Translations under genes and position numbers: made by a program | The notes under the pieces: model-generated | What the model saw: only the letters and a program-made list of their open reading frames with translations | Databases searched by the model: none | What the model was told of the DNA's origin: nothing | Part shown: positions 1 through 7,185 of the stretch, piece by piece | How the letters are laid out: each line of letters opens with the position of its first letter | How positions within the stretch are numbered: position 1 is the stretch's first letter | Assembly: GCA_044450785.1 (NCBI GenBank) | Contig: JBIOJM010000129.1 | Span: 1-25,224, forward strand | Reading direction: 5' to 3' | DNA from: JBIOJM01 sp044450785 | GTDB taxonomy: Bacteria; Planctomycetota; Planctomycetia; Isosphaerales; Isosphaeraceae | Length of the DNA stretch: 25,224 nucleotides

Positions 1-198
1 GAGCCGCCGGTCTGCCGATCAGCTCAGCCCGGAGAGAGTCATGAACTTAAACGTCACTAATCGCCGATAGAGATCTTTTGAACAGATACGCTCAAACCTG
101 GTGTCCGAATTTCCGCGATCAAACGTCATGTCGCGTGACAGATTCACGGCAAGATCATTCATCGGTCACACACGTGTCGCGGGCCAATTCCAGGGCTT

Positions 199-1008
199 TC
201 ACGACAACCTTCCTTCATGAGACTTCGTGCGGAGTACCCGGCCGCCGAAAAGTCGAATCCGTTGCCGGCCGTCGTCCAGACAAAACGCACCATCCAGGTC
301 GATTCCTCGTCCCCAGCCGGCGACGACGTGCGTTCCGACGTCGATACTCACCCAGCGATTCCGAAGCAGGTCGAGCAGGTTCCACCGGGCCGCCAGCTCG
401 GGATCACCTTCGACCAACTGGCCCAGGACTGACTCGAACTGCCGCAGGATCGCCGACATGAGCCGCGATGACACCTGGTCGTCGAGCTGGCCGGCATGGA
501 GGGCGGCCAGCGACGTCGCCATCGTGCGAACCTCCGCCGGCGCATCGGCCAGGTTGGTCCGCACGTTCAGCCCGATGCCGATCAAGATTCGGCGTCCGTG
601 CGCTGTCTCCAGGCGTTCGGGCAAGATTCCGCCCAGCTTCAAGCCATCGACTTCCAGATCGTTCGGCCACCTGATCCCAATCGACGGTCGACCGAGCTTT
701 AGCTCACCCAGGGCCTCGATCACCGCGACGGCCGTCGCGAGCGCGAGCTTCGGCTCGTGCTCGACGGCCAGGCCGTGCGCCGCCGGATCGATCGCCATGG
801 TGAACGTCAAGCTCCCTTGATCGGACCACCATTCGCGGCTGCCTCGTCCTCGACCTCGCGTCTGAGTCTTTGCCCAGACGACAAGCGGCAGCGCCTCCAG
901 CCCTCCGTGGAGCAGGGCGGCGGCGCGGTCGCTCGTGGAGTCGACGATTTCGTACGCGACCATCGTCCGTACGAATGGCCAGCCAGACGTTTGAGACTCC
1001 TCGGTCAT
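199..1008 (-). CDS. birA: Biotin--[acetyl-CoA-carboxylase] ligase, monofunctional
   Basis: This enzyme activates biotin with ATP to biotinyl-AMP and attaches it to the lysine of biotin carrier proteins such as the acetyl-CoA carboxylase subunit, in the cytoplasm. The BirA/LplA fold is clear. There is an STS-type substrate motif near residue 24, the glycine/arginine-rich biotinyl-AMP loop GRGRGSREW at about 52-60, the core RWPND followed by GLKLGGIL, and IGIGLNV. A small SH3-like C-terminal domain (about the last 50 residues) follows. No N-terminal helix-turn-helix is present, so it is a ligase without the repressor function of E. coli BirA. I chose the ATG at 1008 (269 residues) because it lies 1 base after the stop of the upstream gene. 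An in-frame ATG at 1071 would give 290 residues and overlap that gene by 62 bases. The two genes are probably co-transcribed. The function is secure; only the start is uncertain. Confidence 0.93.
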   Translation of the reverse strand: MTEESQTSGWPFVRTMVAYEIVDSTSDRAAALLHGGLEALPLVVWAKTQTRGRGRGSREWWSDQGSLTFTMAIDPAAHGLAVEHEPKLALATAVAVIEALGELKLGRPSIGIRWPNDLEVDGLKLGGILPERLETAHGRRILIGIGLNVRTNLADAPAEVRTMATSLAALHAGQLDDQVSSRLMSAILRQFESVLGQLVEGDPELAARWNLLDLLRNRWVSIDVGTHVVAGWGRGIDLDGAFCLDDGRQRIRLFGGRVLRTKSHEGRLS

Positions 1009-1009
1009 C

Positions 1010-2155
1010 TCAGGGGGCTGGCAGAGCGAAACGCGCCAGCCACCCGTTCTCGATCCCGGCTCGCTGCTCATCCGGAAGGCTGGGCAATTGGTTGATCTTG
1101 TAAATGCCTAACGAGGAGACGAGGAGGACGACGATGACGACGAAGGGCGACAGCGCACTGAGTACGATGGCGACCAGCGCGACGGCGGCCGTCAGCCCGA
1201 TCAGCTTGCCCTTCGACGATCGGCTCAAGCGACCATGTTGTTCCCATTCGACGACGATGGAACCGAAGAATGTCGACCGCCTGAGCAACTCGTTCAGCCG
1301 GCGCGACGAGCGTGCCAGGCAATAGCTGGTCGCGAGCAAGAAGGGGACCGTCGGAATTCCCGGAACCATGAGCCCCACGAGCGTCATCGCGAACGCGCCA
1401 CCCGCCAGAGCAAGGTACATGAGACGCTTGGGTCCGGTGGCGACCACGACCGCCCTCTCGCCGGTCTTCGATACGGCCGGTTTCGTGGGCCCGCGCTGCC
1501 GTGCCTCCGCAGCCAACACGTCCTCGAAGCTCTGCTCCGCCCGGTCCATGAACCAGTCCGCCTGCCCGTTCGCCTCGCGGAAATCAATGCTCAAACCGTG
1601 CCGCCCTTCGATCGCGCGGCAACGCTCGACTTCATCGAGCTGCGTGAGGTCCTCGGCCACTCGGGATAGACGATCGTGGTTGCCGGCGGGACTGTGATGG
1701 CGGACGAGGATCCGGCCCGGCTTCGCCTCGAGAGTCGCCCAGAGCGAAACATCGCCCGAGAGCGGGTAGGCGGTCAAGGTGAGCCAGCCGTCATCGGGCT
1801 GCCAGGCGGGGGTGCGGCCAGTGCCGGGTGAATCCTCCGCGGCTTTGCAAACGCAGCCGGCAAACACGTCGGCCATCTCGAGTGAAGTGGCCGGAGCACT
1901 CCCGAACTCGACGCGGCAGGTTGCCGATGGAAGGTCGACCTCCGCCTTCGTGACACCGGGCTGACGTGTCGCTTCATCGAGAAGTCGCCGGCAGAACGCA
2001 CGTTGATCGGTGTTGATCAGCCGGGGGTCGCAAACTCGGATCACCCGCGCCTTCTCATCAATGTCGATCTGCGGGCGGTCTCTCGCTCCGTCGCTCTTCC
2101 GCCGAGCATCCCGGCGCGGCACACCCTTCTTGTCGTCTCGCGAGGCTGATCCCAC
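1010..2155 (-). CDS. Two HMA-like domains fused to a DUF454 (YbaN-type) membrane domain
   Basis: The C-terminal part (about residues 244-360 from the GTG start) matches the DUF454/YbaN inner-membrane family: GLMVPGIPTVPFLLATSYC, then ARSSRRLNELL, then FFGSIVVEWEQH, with hydrophobic segments at about 247-282 and 318-352. Before it are two segments that look like degenerate heavy-metal-associated (HMA) ferredoxin-fold domains. One is about 37-86, ending in QPGV and a CRVEFG strand. The other is about 139-193, with PGRILVRH. Neither has the metal-binding CXXC, as in the HMA_2 type. Function is unknown; the arrangement suggests a sensing or docking module on a small membrane protein. The start is a GTG preceded by AGGAGG at 5-base spacing; an in-frame ATG at 2293 adds 46 residues of unconserved-looking sequence and lacks such a site. 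It ends 1 base before the birA start, so the two are likely co-transcribed. The DUF454 call is firm; the HMA call is moderate. Confidence 0.8.
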   Translation of the reverse strand: MGSASRDDKKGVPRRDARRKSDGARDRPQIDIDEKARVIRVCDPRLINTDQRAFCRRLLDEATRQPGVTKAEVDLPSATCRVEFGSAPATSLEMADVFAGCVCKAAEDSPGTGRTPAWQPDDGWLTLTAYPLSGDVSLWATLEAKPGRILVRHHSPAGNHDRLSRVAEDLTQLDEVERCRAIEGRHGLSIDFREANGQADWFMDRAEQSFEDVLAAEARQRGPTKPAVSKTGERAVVVATGPKRLMYLALAGGAFAMTLVGLMVPGIPTVPFLLATSYCLARSSRRLNELLRRSTFFGSIVVEWEQHGRLSRSSKGKLIGLTAAVALVAIVLSALSPFVVIVVLLVSSLGIYKINQLPSLPDEQRAGIENGWLARFALPAP

Positions 2156-2330
2156 GTCATCCTCCTGGGTATGTGAGGAGCTGATCCCGGCGCGGCGGCT
2201 CGTACCGGCGATGGCACCCGCCACGCAGATCTGAATGAGGCTCGACCATCCGGTGCACGGTTCGACTCTGCCCTCAAGCAATTCGATTTCCATTCTCGCC
2301 CGACATCAAGGCTCTTTACCAGAGTCTTCT

Positions 2331-2372
2331 GTCCTTCGTCCTTTGTCCTTCGTCCTTTGTCCTTCGTCCTTC
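2331..2372. repeat. Heptamer tandem repeat block A (6 copies of GTCCTTY)
   Basis: Six uninterrupted 7-bp units alternate GTCCTTC and GTCCTTT, ending with two GTCCTTC. The block lies between the end of the GH38-like gene and the start of the DUF454 fusion gene, both read on the minus strand. It has the period and pyrimidine/purine asymmetry of short tandemly repeated repetitive sequences described in cyanobacteria. It is partly complementary to block B, 38 bases away, so a transcript across both could fold back. Confidence 0.85.
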
Positions 2373-2410
2373 CAAGGTTGCTAGTTGCCAGCAAGGTCCA
2401 AGGCAAAGAC

Positions 2411-2452
2411 GACTAGGGACCAGGGACTAGGGACTAAGGACTAAGGACTAAT
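2411..2452. repeat. Heptamer tandem repeat block B (6 copies of GACYARG-type unit)
   Basis: Six 7-bp units (GACTAGG, GACCAGG, GACTAGG, GACTAAG, GACTAAG, GACTAAT) run directly into the TAG stop codon of the GH38-like gene at 2450-2448. On the transcribed (minus) strand the block reads as repeated TTAGTCC, and block A reads as repeated GGACRAA. These pair with one mismatch per unit. The pair could therefore form a long imperfect hairpin just downstream of the operon, possibly acting as a terminator or transcript stabiliser (inference). Confidence 0.82.
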
Positions 2453-5400
2453 TGGCCATCGTCACCTCGACCCGCGCCAGCTCGTGCGGCGTGAGGTCGA
2501 TGAGCACGGCGTCGTCCTGAATCGACAGGTCGATGATGGTCTCGCCCAGGAAGTCGAGCTGGCGGGCCGAGGTGGGGTTGCGGAACAATCGCAGGCGACA
2601 CCGCCCCGCCTGGCCGTTGGTTTCGAGCAAGTGGAACACCAGGCCCCAGCCTCTGTCCCCGCCGGTGGTCCCGGCGAACTCGAGGTGGGAAATGGCGATG
2701 CCCTTGTGGTCGATTTTCGCCAGCCAGCCGGTGGTGCCGGCCGCCGGAGGACCGTCGCTCACCGGCACGACGGTGGCCGGCGTGATGCCGTCCTGAGCGG
2801 CATGGAAGGGATACTCGAGGTCAAGCACCACGCCGAGTGAAAACGACCGGCCCACTTCCGACCCGGCGACTAGAAGCGTGTCGAGCATGCGAGTGCCGTG
2901 CTTGCGATGATAAGGAAGGCCCCCGAAGAGGAGGGCCGTCCGCTGATTCCGGGTCGAGATGTCGAGCACGTCGGGAGTCTCGGGCCGGTCGTCCTCCGTC
3001 AGCCCAGGCGTCCAGAAAGTCGTCCGTCGCAGCATCGAATTCGGGTCGGGCCACGCCCAGCGGCATGCCAGGTAGACCGACCATGGGTCGGCCTGGGCCG
3101 CCCGCTCCAGCCAGGTTTGATCGAGATCGCTCAAAGTGACTTCGATCTCGAGGATCGGCCGGCCGGCCCACAAACGGTACCGCTGCGCGAACGAAGCCAG
3201 ACGATTGCCCTCGCGTGGGTCGACCAGGGTGCCGCTCGATGTCGCCTGGACGAGAGCGGGACCGCCGTATTCGACGTCGAACCGCCCGCACCGCATCTGG
3301 GAAGCCAGCGGCTTCCCCTGCGCGTCGGCCAGCCCGAGCACGACGAGCTGCTGCCCCAGCCGGGCCATCGATTCGCCCACCGCCGCCACACTTCGTATGC
3401 CGCCGGTGGTCACGTCGATCTCAATCTCGATCGACTCGTTGCGGAGCTTGTGACCGCGCGCCGACAAGCCCCCGGCGACGGCCTGAGAAGTGCCGCCGGC
3501 GGCCTCGCTCGGGACCCACGCGAAGCCGAACGCGGGGAGGTCGACCACGGCGTAAACCCCCTCGTCCGTGAACTGGGCGGCACGCAGCGGCCCCTCGGGT
3601 CGCAGGTCCAGGGCCGCGTCCGGTAGGATCACCGCGGCGCGCCGAGGAACGTTCAGCGGGTTGATGACCAGGTAGCCGGGCCGGTTGGGATAGGGCGAGC
3701 CACCCGCGGCCGGGACCGAGGACCCGAGGATGCCCCGCGCCAGTGACCGCGACCAGACCGGCTCGACCTGGTCGAGCGCGAGCCCGGCCTCGTCATGACG
3801 GCCCGTTTCGATCAGGCTTTCGATCTCCTCGAGCGCGGGCAGACCGGCTGGTATGTCGGGCTCGGTCACGGGGCCGGCGCCCGCGCACGCGATGGCCCGC
3901 GCCAGCGCCTGGATCGACCGCGCTGCCTCCAGCCGCGCGCGCGCCCGGTGATGGTGGGCCAGCCGCGAGATCGGCTGGGCCTCGCGTTTGGCCACCGCCT
4001 GGGCCAGATACGGCGTATGGTACCGATCAGCCTCGGGACGAAACGTCTCGTACGGGCGATCGGTCAGGTGGAAGAAATCGTTGAGCGTCGTCCAGCGCCC
4101 CAGTACCGGCGAATAGCCGGCCGCCCGGCGCAGGTCGAGATACCAACTAGCGACCGGCTTCGGCCAGTGAAGAAGCGGGAGGGCGGCGACGTGGTCGTTC
4201 TTCATCGTCGCCGCCATTCGCCACGGGACGAGCCACCCCTGCGAAGGGCGGTCGGCGGCCATCGGCGGGCGCACCAGACTCTCCAGACTGCTGCCGTCGG
4301 GACTCTCCCAGAGTCTCTTGGTCTCGGAACACATGGGGAACCGCCCCGCGTCGAATCCCATGTGCAGCCCATATCGAAATCCAAACCGACGGGCGAACTG
4401 CGGCAGTTGGGGGTAGAGGCCGAATCGTCGCCGCGCGTAAGTTTCGACGTTCCGCTCGTCGAGGTGAAGCCGATAGACTTCCGAGCCACGCCGGAACTGC
4501 CAGAGGATCGACTCCAGGGGCAACAGCGAATCTTCAGCCTCGGAGTAGCCACCGCCCGCGACGTCGGCCCAGCCGTCGATGATCGCCTGCCGGAGCGCGG
4601 CCACGCCTTGCGGGTCGTGCAGGGCCTGGTTCTCGATCGCCTGCGCCGGCATGATAAAAGAGATGGGAATCGGCTTCCCCAGCGGATCGCCGAGCACTCC
4701 CGCGGGCATCGCGGGGTCGATCAGGCAGAGATCGATCAGATAGGCGTCGGAGGGATAGAATCGCTCGCGGGCCTGGGTCAGGACTTCAAATGCCGCCCGG
4801 AGCCGATTGACCGCGCTCGACCAGTCGCCGATCCGCCAGGCGTGCGCTCCGGCCAGGAGCTCGCGCGTGAGGCTCTCGTGGTCCAACCCGTCGGCGTGCC
4901 CCATTGCCCTGCTCAGATCCCGCAACAACCAACGCATCGTCCCGATCGCCAGGAAATCGCTCGCCGAATTGGTCATTCCCTCGTCTTCGACCGTCTCCGT
5001 GACGCCGTCGACCCCGAGCCGCTCCTGGATCCGGCGGATCAAATCAGCGCGGTCCGTTCCCGACTCCAGCAGTGCCGATCCGGCATCCTCGGCCTGGGTC
5101 CAGTAGCCGGAAGGGAGCTGGTCCCACGTCCCGCTGGCGATCACCCGGATCTCCCGGGCGGCCATGGCCGAGGGAGACTCAACCGGCTCGATCCGTGGCA
5201 GCAGGGCGGCATGCGAAAGAAGCGAGGGATGCCAGAGTGCCGAGATGGCACACCAGACCGCCTGCGCCAGCTCGTCACTGACATCTGCAGGCGGTTCGCG
5301 GTCGTCGTACGGAACCAGGGCAATCAATACCCATCCGTCCCGGGCGGGCTCGGGCTGATCGAGTGCGACCGCCTCGGCTGGCACCGGCTCATCGGCGGCA

Positions 5401-5513
5401 ACCCGTTCCGGGGTCGAAAGCGGCAGCGCGGTCAATCTAGTCGACTCAGGCGGAGACGGCAGCCCGCTGCCGGCCGGCTGCGGCTCGTCGGGGTCGAGAG
5501 AAGGCATGCTCAT
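2448..5513 (-). CDS. Very large GH38 alpha-mannosidase-like protein, catalytic motif degenerate
   Basis: The 1021-residue protein has the general layout of glycoside hydrolase family 38 proteins. A central part carries RRFGLYPQLPQF, FGFRYGLHMGFDAGRFP and DGSSLESLVRPP, like the sugar-binding face of GH38 enzymes. The C-terminal half has the usual beta-sandwich marks: ESIEIEIDVTTGGIRSV, then an aromatic-rich sandwich ending in a short beta strand. The N-terminal third starts with about 60 proline/alanine-rich residues. It then has VLIALVPYDDREPP where family members usually have the zinc-binding His-x-Asp near a first strand; no His-x-Asp motif is visible there. No signal peptide is apparent. 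The enzyme may be inactive or have altered chemistry. It starts 4 bases after the stop of the YceH gene, with GGGAG upstream, and is the last gene of a three-gene operon. A weak alternative is a structural glycan-binding protein with a GH38-derived fold. Confidence 0.68.
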   Translation of the reverse strand: MSMPSLDPDEPQPAGSGLPSPPESTRLTALPLSTPERVAADEPVPAEAVALDQPEPARDGWVLIALVPYDDREPPADVSDELAQAVWCAISALWHPSLLSHAALLPRIEPVESPSAMAAREIRVIASGTWDQLPSGYWTQAEDAGSALLESGTDRADLIRRIQERLGVDGVTETVEDEGMTNSASDFLAIGTMRWLLRDLSRAMGHADGLDHESLTRELLAGAHAWRIGDWSSAVNRLRAAFEVLTQARERFYPSDAYLIDLCLIDPAMPAGVLGDPLGKPIPISFIMPAQAIENQALHDPQGVAALRQAIIDGWADVAGGGYSEAEDSLLPLESILWQFRRGSEVYRLHLDERNVETYARRRFGLYPQLPQFARRFGFRYGLHMGFDAGRFPMCSETKRLWESPDGSSLESLVRPPMAADRPSQGWLVPWRMAATMKNDHVAALPLLHWPKPVASWYLDLRRAAGYSPVLGRWTTLNDFFHLTDRPYETFRPEADRYHTPYLAQAVAKREAQPISRLAHHHRARARLEAARSIQALARAIACAGAGPVTEPDIPAGLPALEEIESLIETGRHDEAGLALDQVEPVWSRSLARGILGSSVPAAGGSPYPNRPGYLVINPLNVPRRAAVILPDAALDLRPEGPLRAAQFTDEGVYAVVDLPAFGFAWVPSEAAGGTSQAVAGGLSARGHKLRNESIEIEIDVTTGGIRSVAAVGESMARLGQQLVVLGLADAQGKPLASQMRCGRFDVEYGGPALVQATSSGTLVDPREGNRLASFAQRYRLWAGRPILEIEVTLSDLDQTWLERAAQADPWSVYLACRWAWPDPNSMLRRTTFWTPGLTEDDRPETPDVLDISTRNQRTALLFGGLPYHRKHGTRMLDTLLVAGSEVGRSFSLGVVLDLEYPFHAAQDGITPATVVPVSDGPPAAGTTGWLAKIDHKGIAISHLEFAGTTGGDRGWGLVFHLLETNGQAGRCRLRLFRNPTSARQLDFLGETIIDLSIQDDAVLIDLTPHELARVEVTMAN

Positions 5514-5517
5514 CCAG

Positions 5518-6264
5518 TCAAGCTCCCAGCGCGGATTTCAGGTCGTGGACCTCGGCCGCCAGGGCCTCGACGACGCCGCGCAGGCCGTCGACCTCGGAGC
5601 GAAGAGCCGCGATTTCACCCGCCCAGCCGGGCGCGGCCTGGGCCGCGGCCAGATCAACCCGGGCGGCCGATAGCTTCGACGGCGTCTCGTCGTCGCCGGC
5701 AAGCCGGCCGGCGAACGCCTGGCGGACCTTTTCGAGCTCCTCGGGGGGATAGAGCCCGTGCGCCACGTACACCCCGCGTTTCTGGCCGGGCGGCGAAAGA
5801 TACGTAACCAAGGCCCGCCCCGCCAGGGCCTCCAAGATCGCCTGCAGGGACGCCAGGTCCGGCAGCGGCTCCATCCGGCTGGCCCGCGCTCGCAGCTCGC
5901 CTTCGGTTTGCGGGCCCCGCAACAACAGCTCGGCCATCACGGCCAGCTCGACCTTGGTCACCTTCAGCCAGTCATAGAGCGTGTGCTTCCAGCGGGCGAC
6001 CCGGCCGCTCCCCTCGACCAGAATCACGGCCCCCTTCTTCCGCAGACTATGCAGCGTTTCTTCCACATCGTCCTGGTCGTAGTTCGTCACCGGGTCGCGG
6101 TTCGACTTCTGGTTGCAGCCGGTGACGATCGCCGCAACCGACAGCGGGTAATTCTCCGGAGTGGTCTTGGCCTTCTCGACCAGAACACCCAAGACCCGGC
6201 GCTGTCGCGGTGTAAGGGGGACCCAGGAAGGTCCCGGCGCCGCCGCGTTTTCACTCTCGCTCAT
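5518..6264 (-). CDS. yceH: YceH / UPF0502 (DUF480) winged-helix protein
   Basis: This protein belongs to the UPF0502 (DUF480, YceH) family of soluble proteins built from two winged-helix domains; the cellular role is not established. Diagnostic stretches are LTPRQRRVLGVLVEKAKTTP near the N terminus, YPLSVAAIVTGCNQKSNRDP, then YDQDDVEETLHSLRKKGAV. A second domain carries KVELAVMAELLLRGPQTEGEL and YLSPPGQKRGVYV. The last 30 residues form an alanine/leucine-rich heptad-like tail, probably a short coiled coil, as in relatives. The ATG at 6264 is 8 bases after the stop of the AhpD-like gene. An in-frame TTG at 6276 overlaps that stop (TTGA) and has GGAG 5 bases upstream, so translation may begin there instead, giving four more residues. 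The downstream gene begins 4 bases after this stop. The tight spacing makes a single transcript very likely. Confidence 0.92.
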   Translation of the reverse strand: MSESENAAAPGPSWVPLTPRQRRVLGVLVEKAKTTPENYPLSVAAIVTGCNQKSNRDPVTNYDQDDVEETLHSLRKKGAVILVEGSGRVARWKHTLYDWLKVTKVELAVMAELLLRGPQTEGELRARASRMEPLPDLASLQAILEALAGRALVTYLSPPGQKRGVYVAHGLYPPEELEKVRQAFAGRLAGDDETPSKLSAARVDLAAAQAAPGWAGEIAALRSEVDGLRGVVEALAAEVHDLKSALGA

Positions 6265-6272
6265 GATTGAAT

Positions 6273-6791
6273 TCAAGGCAGCTCCATCCTCAGCGTCTCG
6301 GTGACCCGGTTCGTGAAGTTGGCGATCCCGACGGTCATGGCCAGCTCCACGATCTCACGGTCGTCGAGCTGCTGCTTGAGCCGGCCGACGAGTGCGTCGT
6401 CGACGTTGATGTGGCGGGTGACCTCCTCGGCGTACCGCAGCACATCGCGCTCGAGGTCGTCGTAGGCGTCGCTGGTCTCGGACTGCGCGGTCTCGTTGAC
6501 CTGCCGGTCGTTGAGTCCGGCTTTCTTCCCCAGCGCGCGATGGTGATGCAGGCAGTAATCGCAGCCGTTGAGCTCCGACGTCTTGATGTAGGCCAGCTCG
6601 CGAAGCCTGCCATTGAGCTCGGTTCGGGGCAAGGTGGCGTTGAGTGCCAGAAAGGCTTCGAGCATTTCGGGATTATGGGCCATTGCCCGGAAGACGTTGG
6701 GCACGACTCCCAGCTTCTTTTCCATTCCTTCGAAGACCGGCTTGATCTTCTCGGCGGCGTTCTGGTTCGAGACATAGGTGACAAGCGCCAT
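6273..6791 (-). CDS. AhpD-like / carboxymuconolactone decarboxylase-family peroxidase-related protein
   Basis: This 172-residue protein is an all-helical member of the CMD/AhpD superfamily, whose active members reduce peroxides or the lipoylated partner of alkyl hydroperoxide reductase with a redox-active cysteine pair. The AhpD signature E-x3-C-x2-C-x3-H is complete: Glu73, Cys77, Cys80, His84, within NGCDYCLHHHRALGKKAGL. The C-terminal helix pattern (EIVELAMTVGIANFTNRV) fits the peroxidase-related subgroup. The chosen ATG at 6791 has GGGAGA 7 bases upstream; an ATG at 6830 would add 13 unlikely residues. It is the first gene of the operon with YceH and the GH38-like protein. Nearby haem proteins in the window also concern peroxides, but they lie in a different operon on the other strand. 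A physiological partner is not visible here. Confidence 0.9.
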   Translation of the reverse strand: MALVTYVSNQNAAEKIKPVFEGMEKKLGVVPNVFRAMAHNPEMLEAFLALNATLPRTELNGRLRELAYIKTSELNGCDYCLHHHRALGKKAGLNDRQVNETAQSETSDAYDDLERDVLRYAEEVTRHINVDDALVGRLKQQLDDREIVELAMTVGIANFTNRVTETLRMELP

Positions 6792-6970
6792 GATGTTCTC
6801 TCCCGGCCGGCAAGGTCCCCGGCTGCGCACGTTGAACGATCGTGCATCCAGAGGGAAGCCGGACCGCGCACATCGTAGCCGCGGCCGCGCGAACCCTTCA
6901 AGGTCTTACCCGGCGCCAGGCACCGGCGGTTGTGCTGCTTGTATGGCTTGCCTGCGTGGTTTACCGCGTT

Positions 6971-6992
6971 AGATTCTACGTCCGTAGGATCT
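6971..6992. promoter_or_regulatory. 22-bp near-palindrome, possible operator
   Basis: Two 10-bp arms, AGATTCTACG and CGTAGGATCT, flank a 2-bp centre; they are inverted copies with one mismatch. The size and symmetry fit a dimeric repressor site. It lies about 180 bp upstream of the AhpD-like gene start, the only gene it could control in this gap. No regulator is encoded beside it, so the role is inference. Confidence 0.35.
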
Positions 6993-7042
6993 CTGCGCAG
7001 TGCGCGCATCTCGGGTCGGGCTGAGGGACGCGGAAGCGTTCC

Positions 7043-7143
7043 GTAGGGTGGGTCGAGCCGCGACTCATCGCGGCGAGGCCCACCGCGCGGGCTGTGGCAA
7101 TCGGTGGGCCTCACGATGCCGAGCATCGTTCGACCCACCCTAC
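7043..7143. repeat. 101-bp cloverleaf-shaped palindromic repeat (candidate MITE/REP-like element)
   Basis: The element begins GTAGGGTGGGTCGA and ends with its exact inverse at 7130-7143, a 14-bp outer stem. Inside are three perfect hairpins joined with no unpaired bases. Arm one is 7057-7063 with 7068-7074 (7 bp, loop 4). Arm two is 7075-7085 with 7102-7112 (11 bp, loop 16). Arm three is 7113-7119 with 7123-7129 (7 bp, loop 3). All 78 stem bases pair by Watson-Crick rules, forming a closed four-way junction. The ends resemble GTAGGGTGGG-type intergenic repeats I recall from several bacteria. No target duplication is obvious. No transposase is in the window. Confidence 0.85.
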
Positions 7144-7185
7144 ATCCGGTTGCGGCGCTGCCGCGTCAGGAGCTACGGGTAAGAC

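Larger units (their letters stand above)
6792..7185. other. Non-coding gap upstream of the AhpD-like operon
   Basis: This 394-bp stretch separates the end of the beta-helix gene from the start of the AhpD-like gene, both on the minus strand. I see no convincing coding sequence. It holds the 22-bp near-palindrome at 6971-6992 and the 101-bp cloverleaf repeat at 7043-7143, listed separately. The promoter for the AhpD operon should lie in its left part, but no clear -35/-10 pair could be picked. Confidence 0.6.

Noticed and set aside
1..198. A gene in the first 198 bases, downstream of birA
   Set aside because: Short frames only, with early stops on both strands and no ribosome site or recognisable motif; nothing supportable seen.
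2331..2452. CRISPR array
   Set aside because: Units are contiguous 7-mers with no spacers of 25-40 bases and no cas genes.
3795..5807. Long plus-strand open frame (670 codons) opposite the GH38-like and YceH genes
   Set aside because: It is a high-GC antisense shadow: Arg/Pro/Gly-rich, no domain, crosses two genes with strong family matches on the minus strand.
7043..7143. A tRNA gene, because the fold is a cloverleaf
   Set aside because: The outer stem is 14 bp, loops are 4, 16 and 3 bases, there are no junction bases, and no conserved T-loop or anticodon arm is present.
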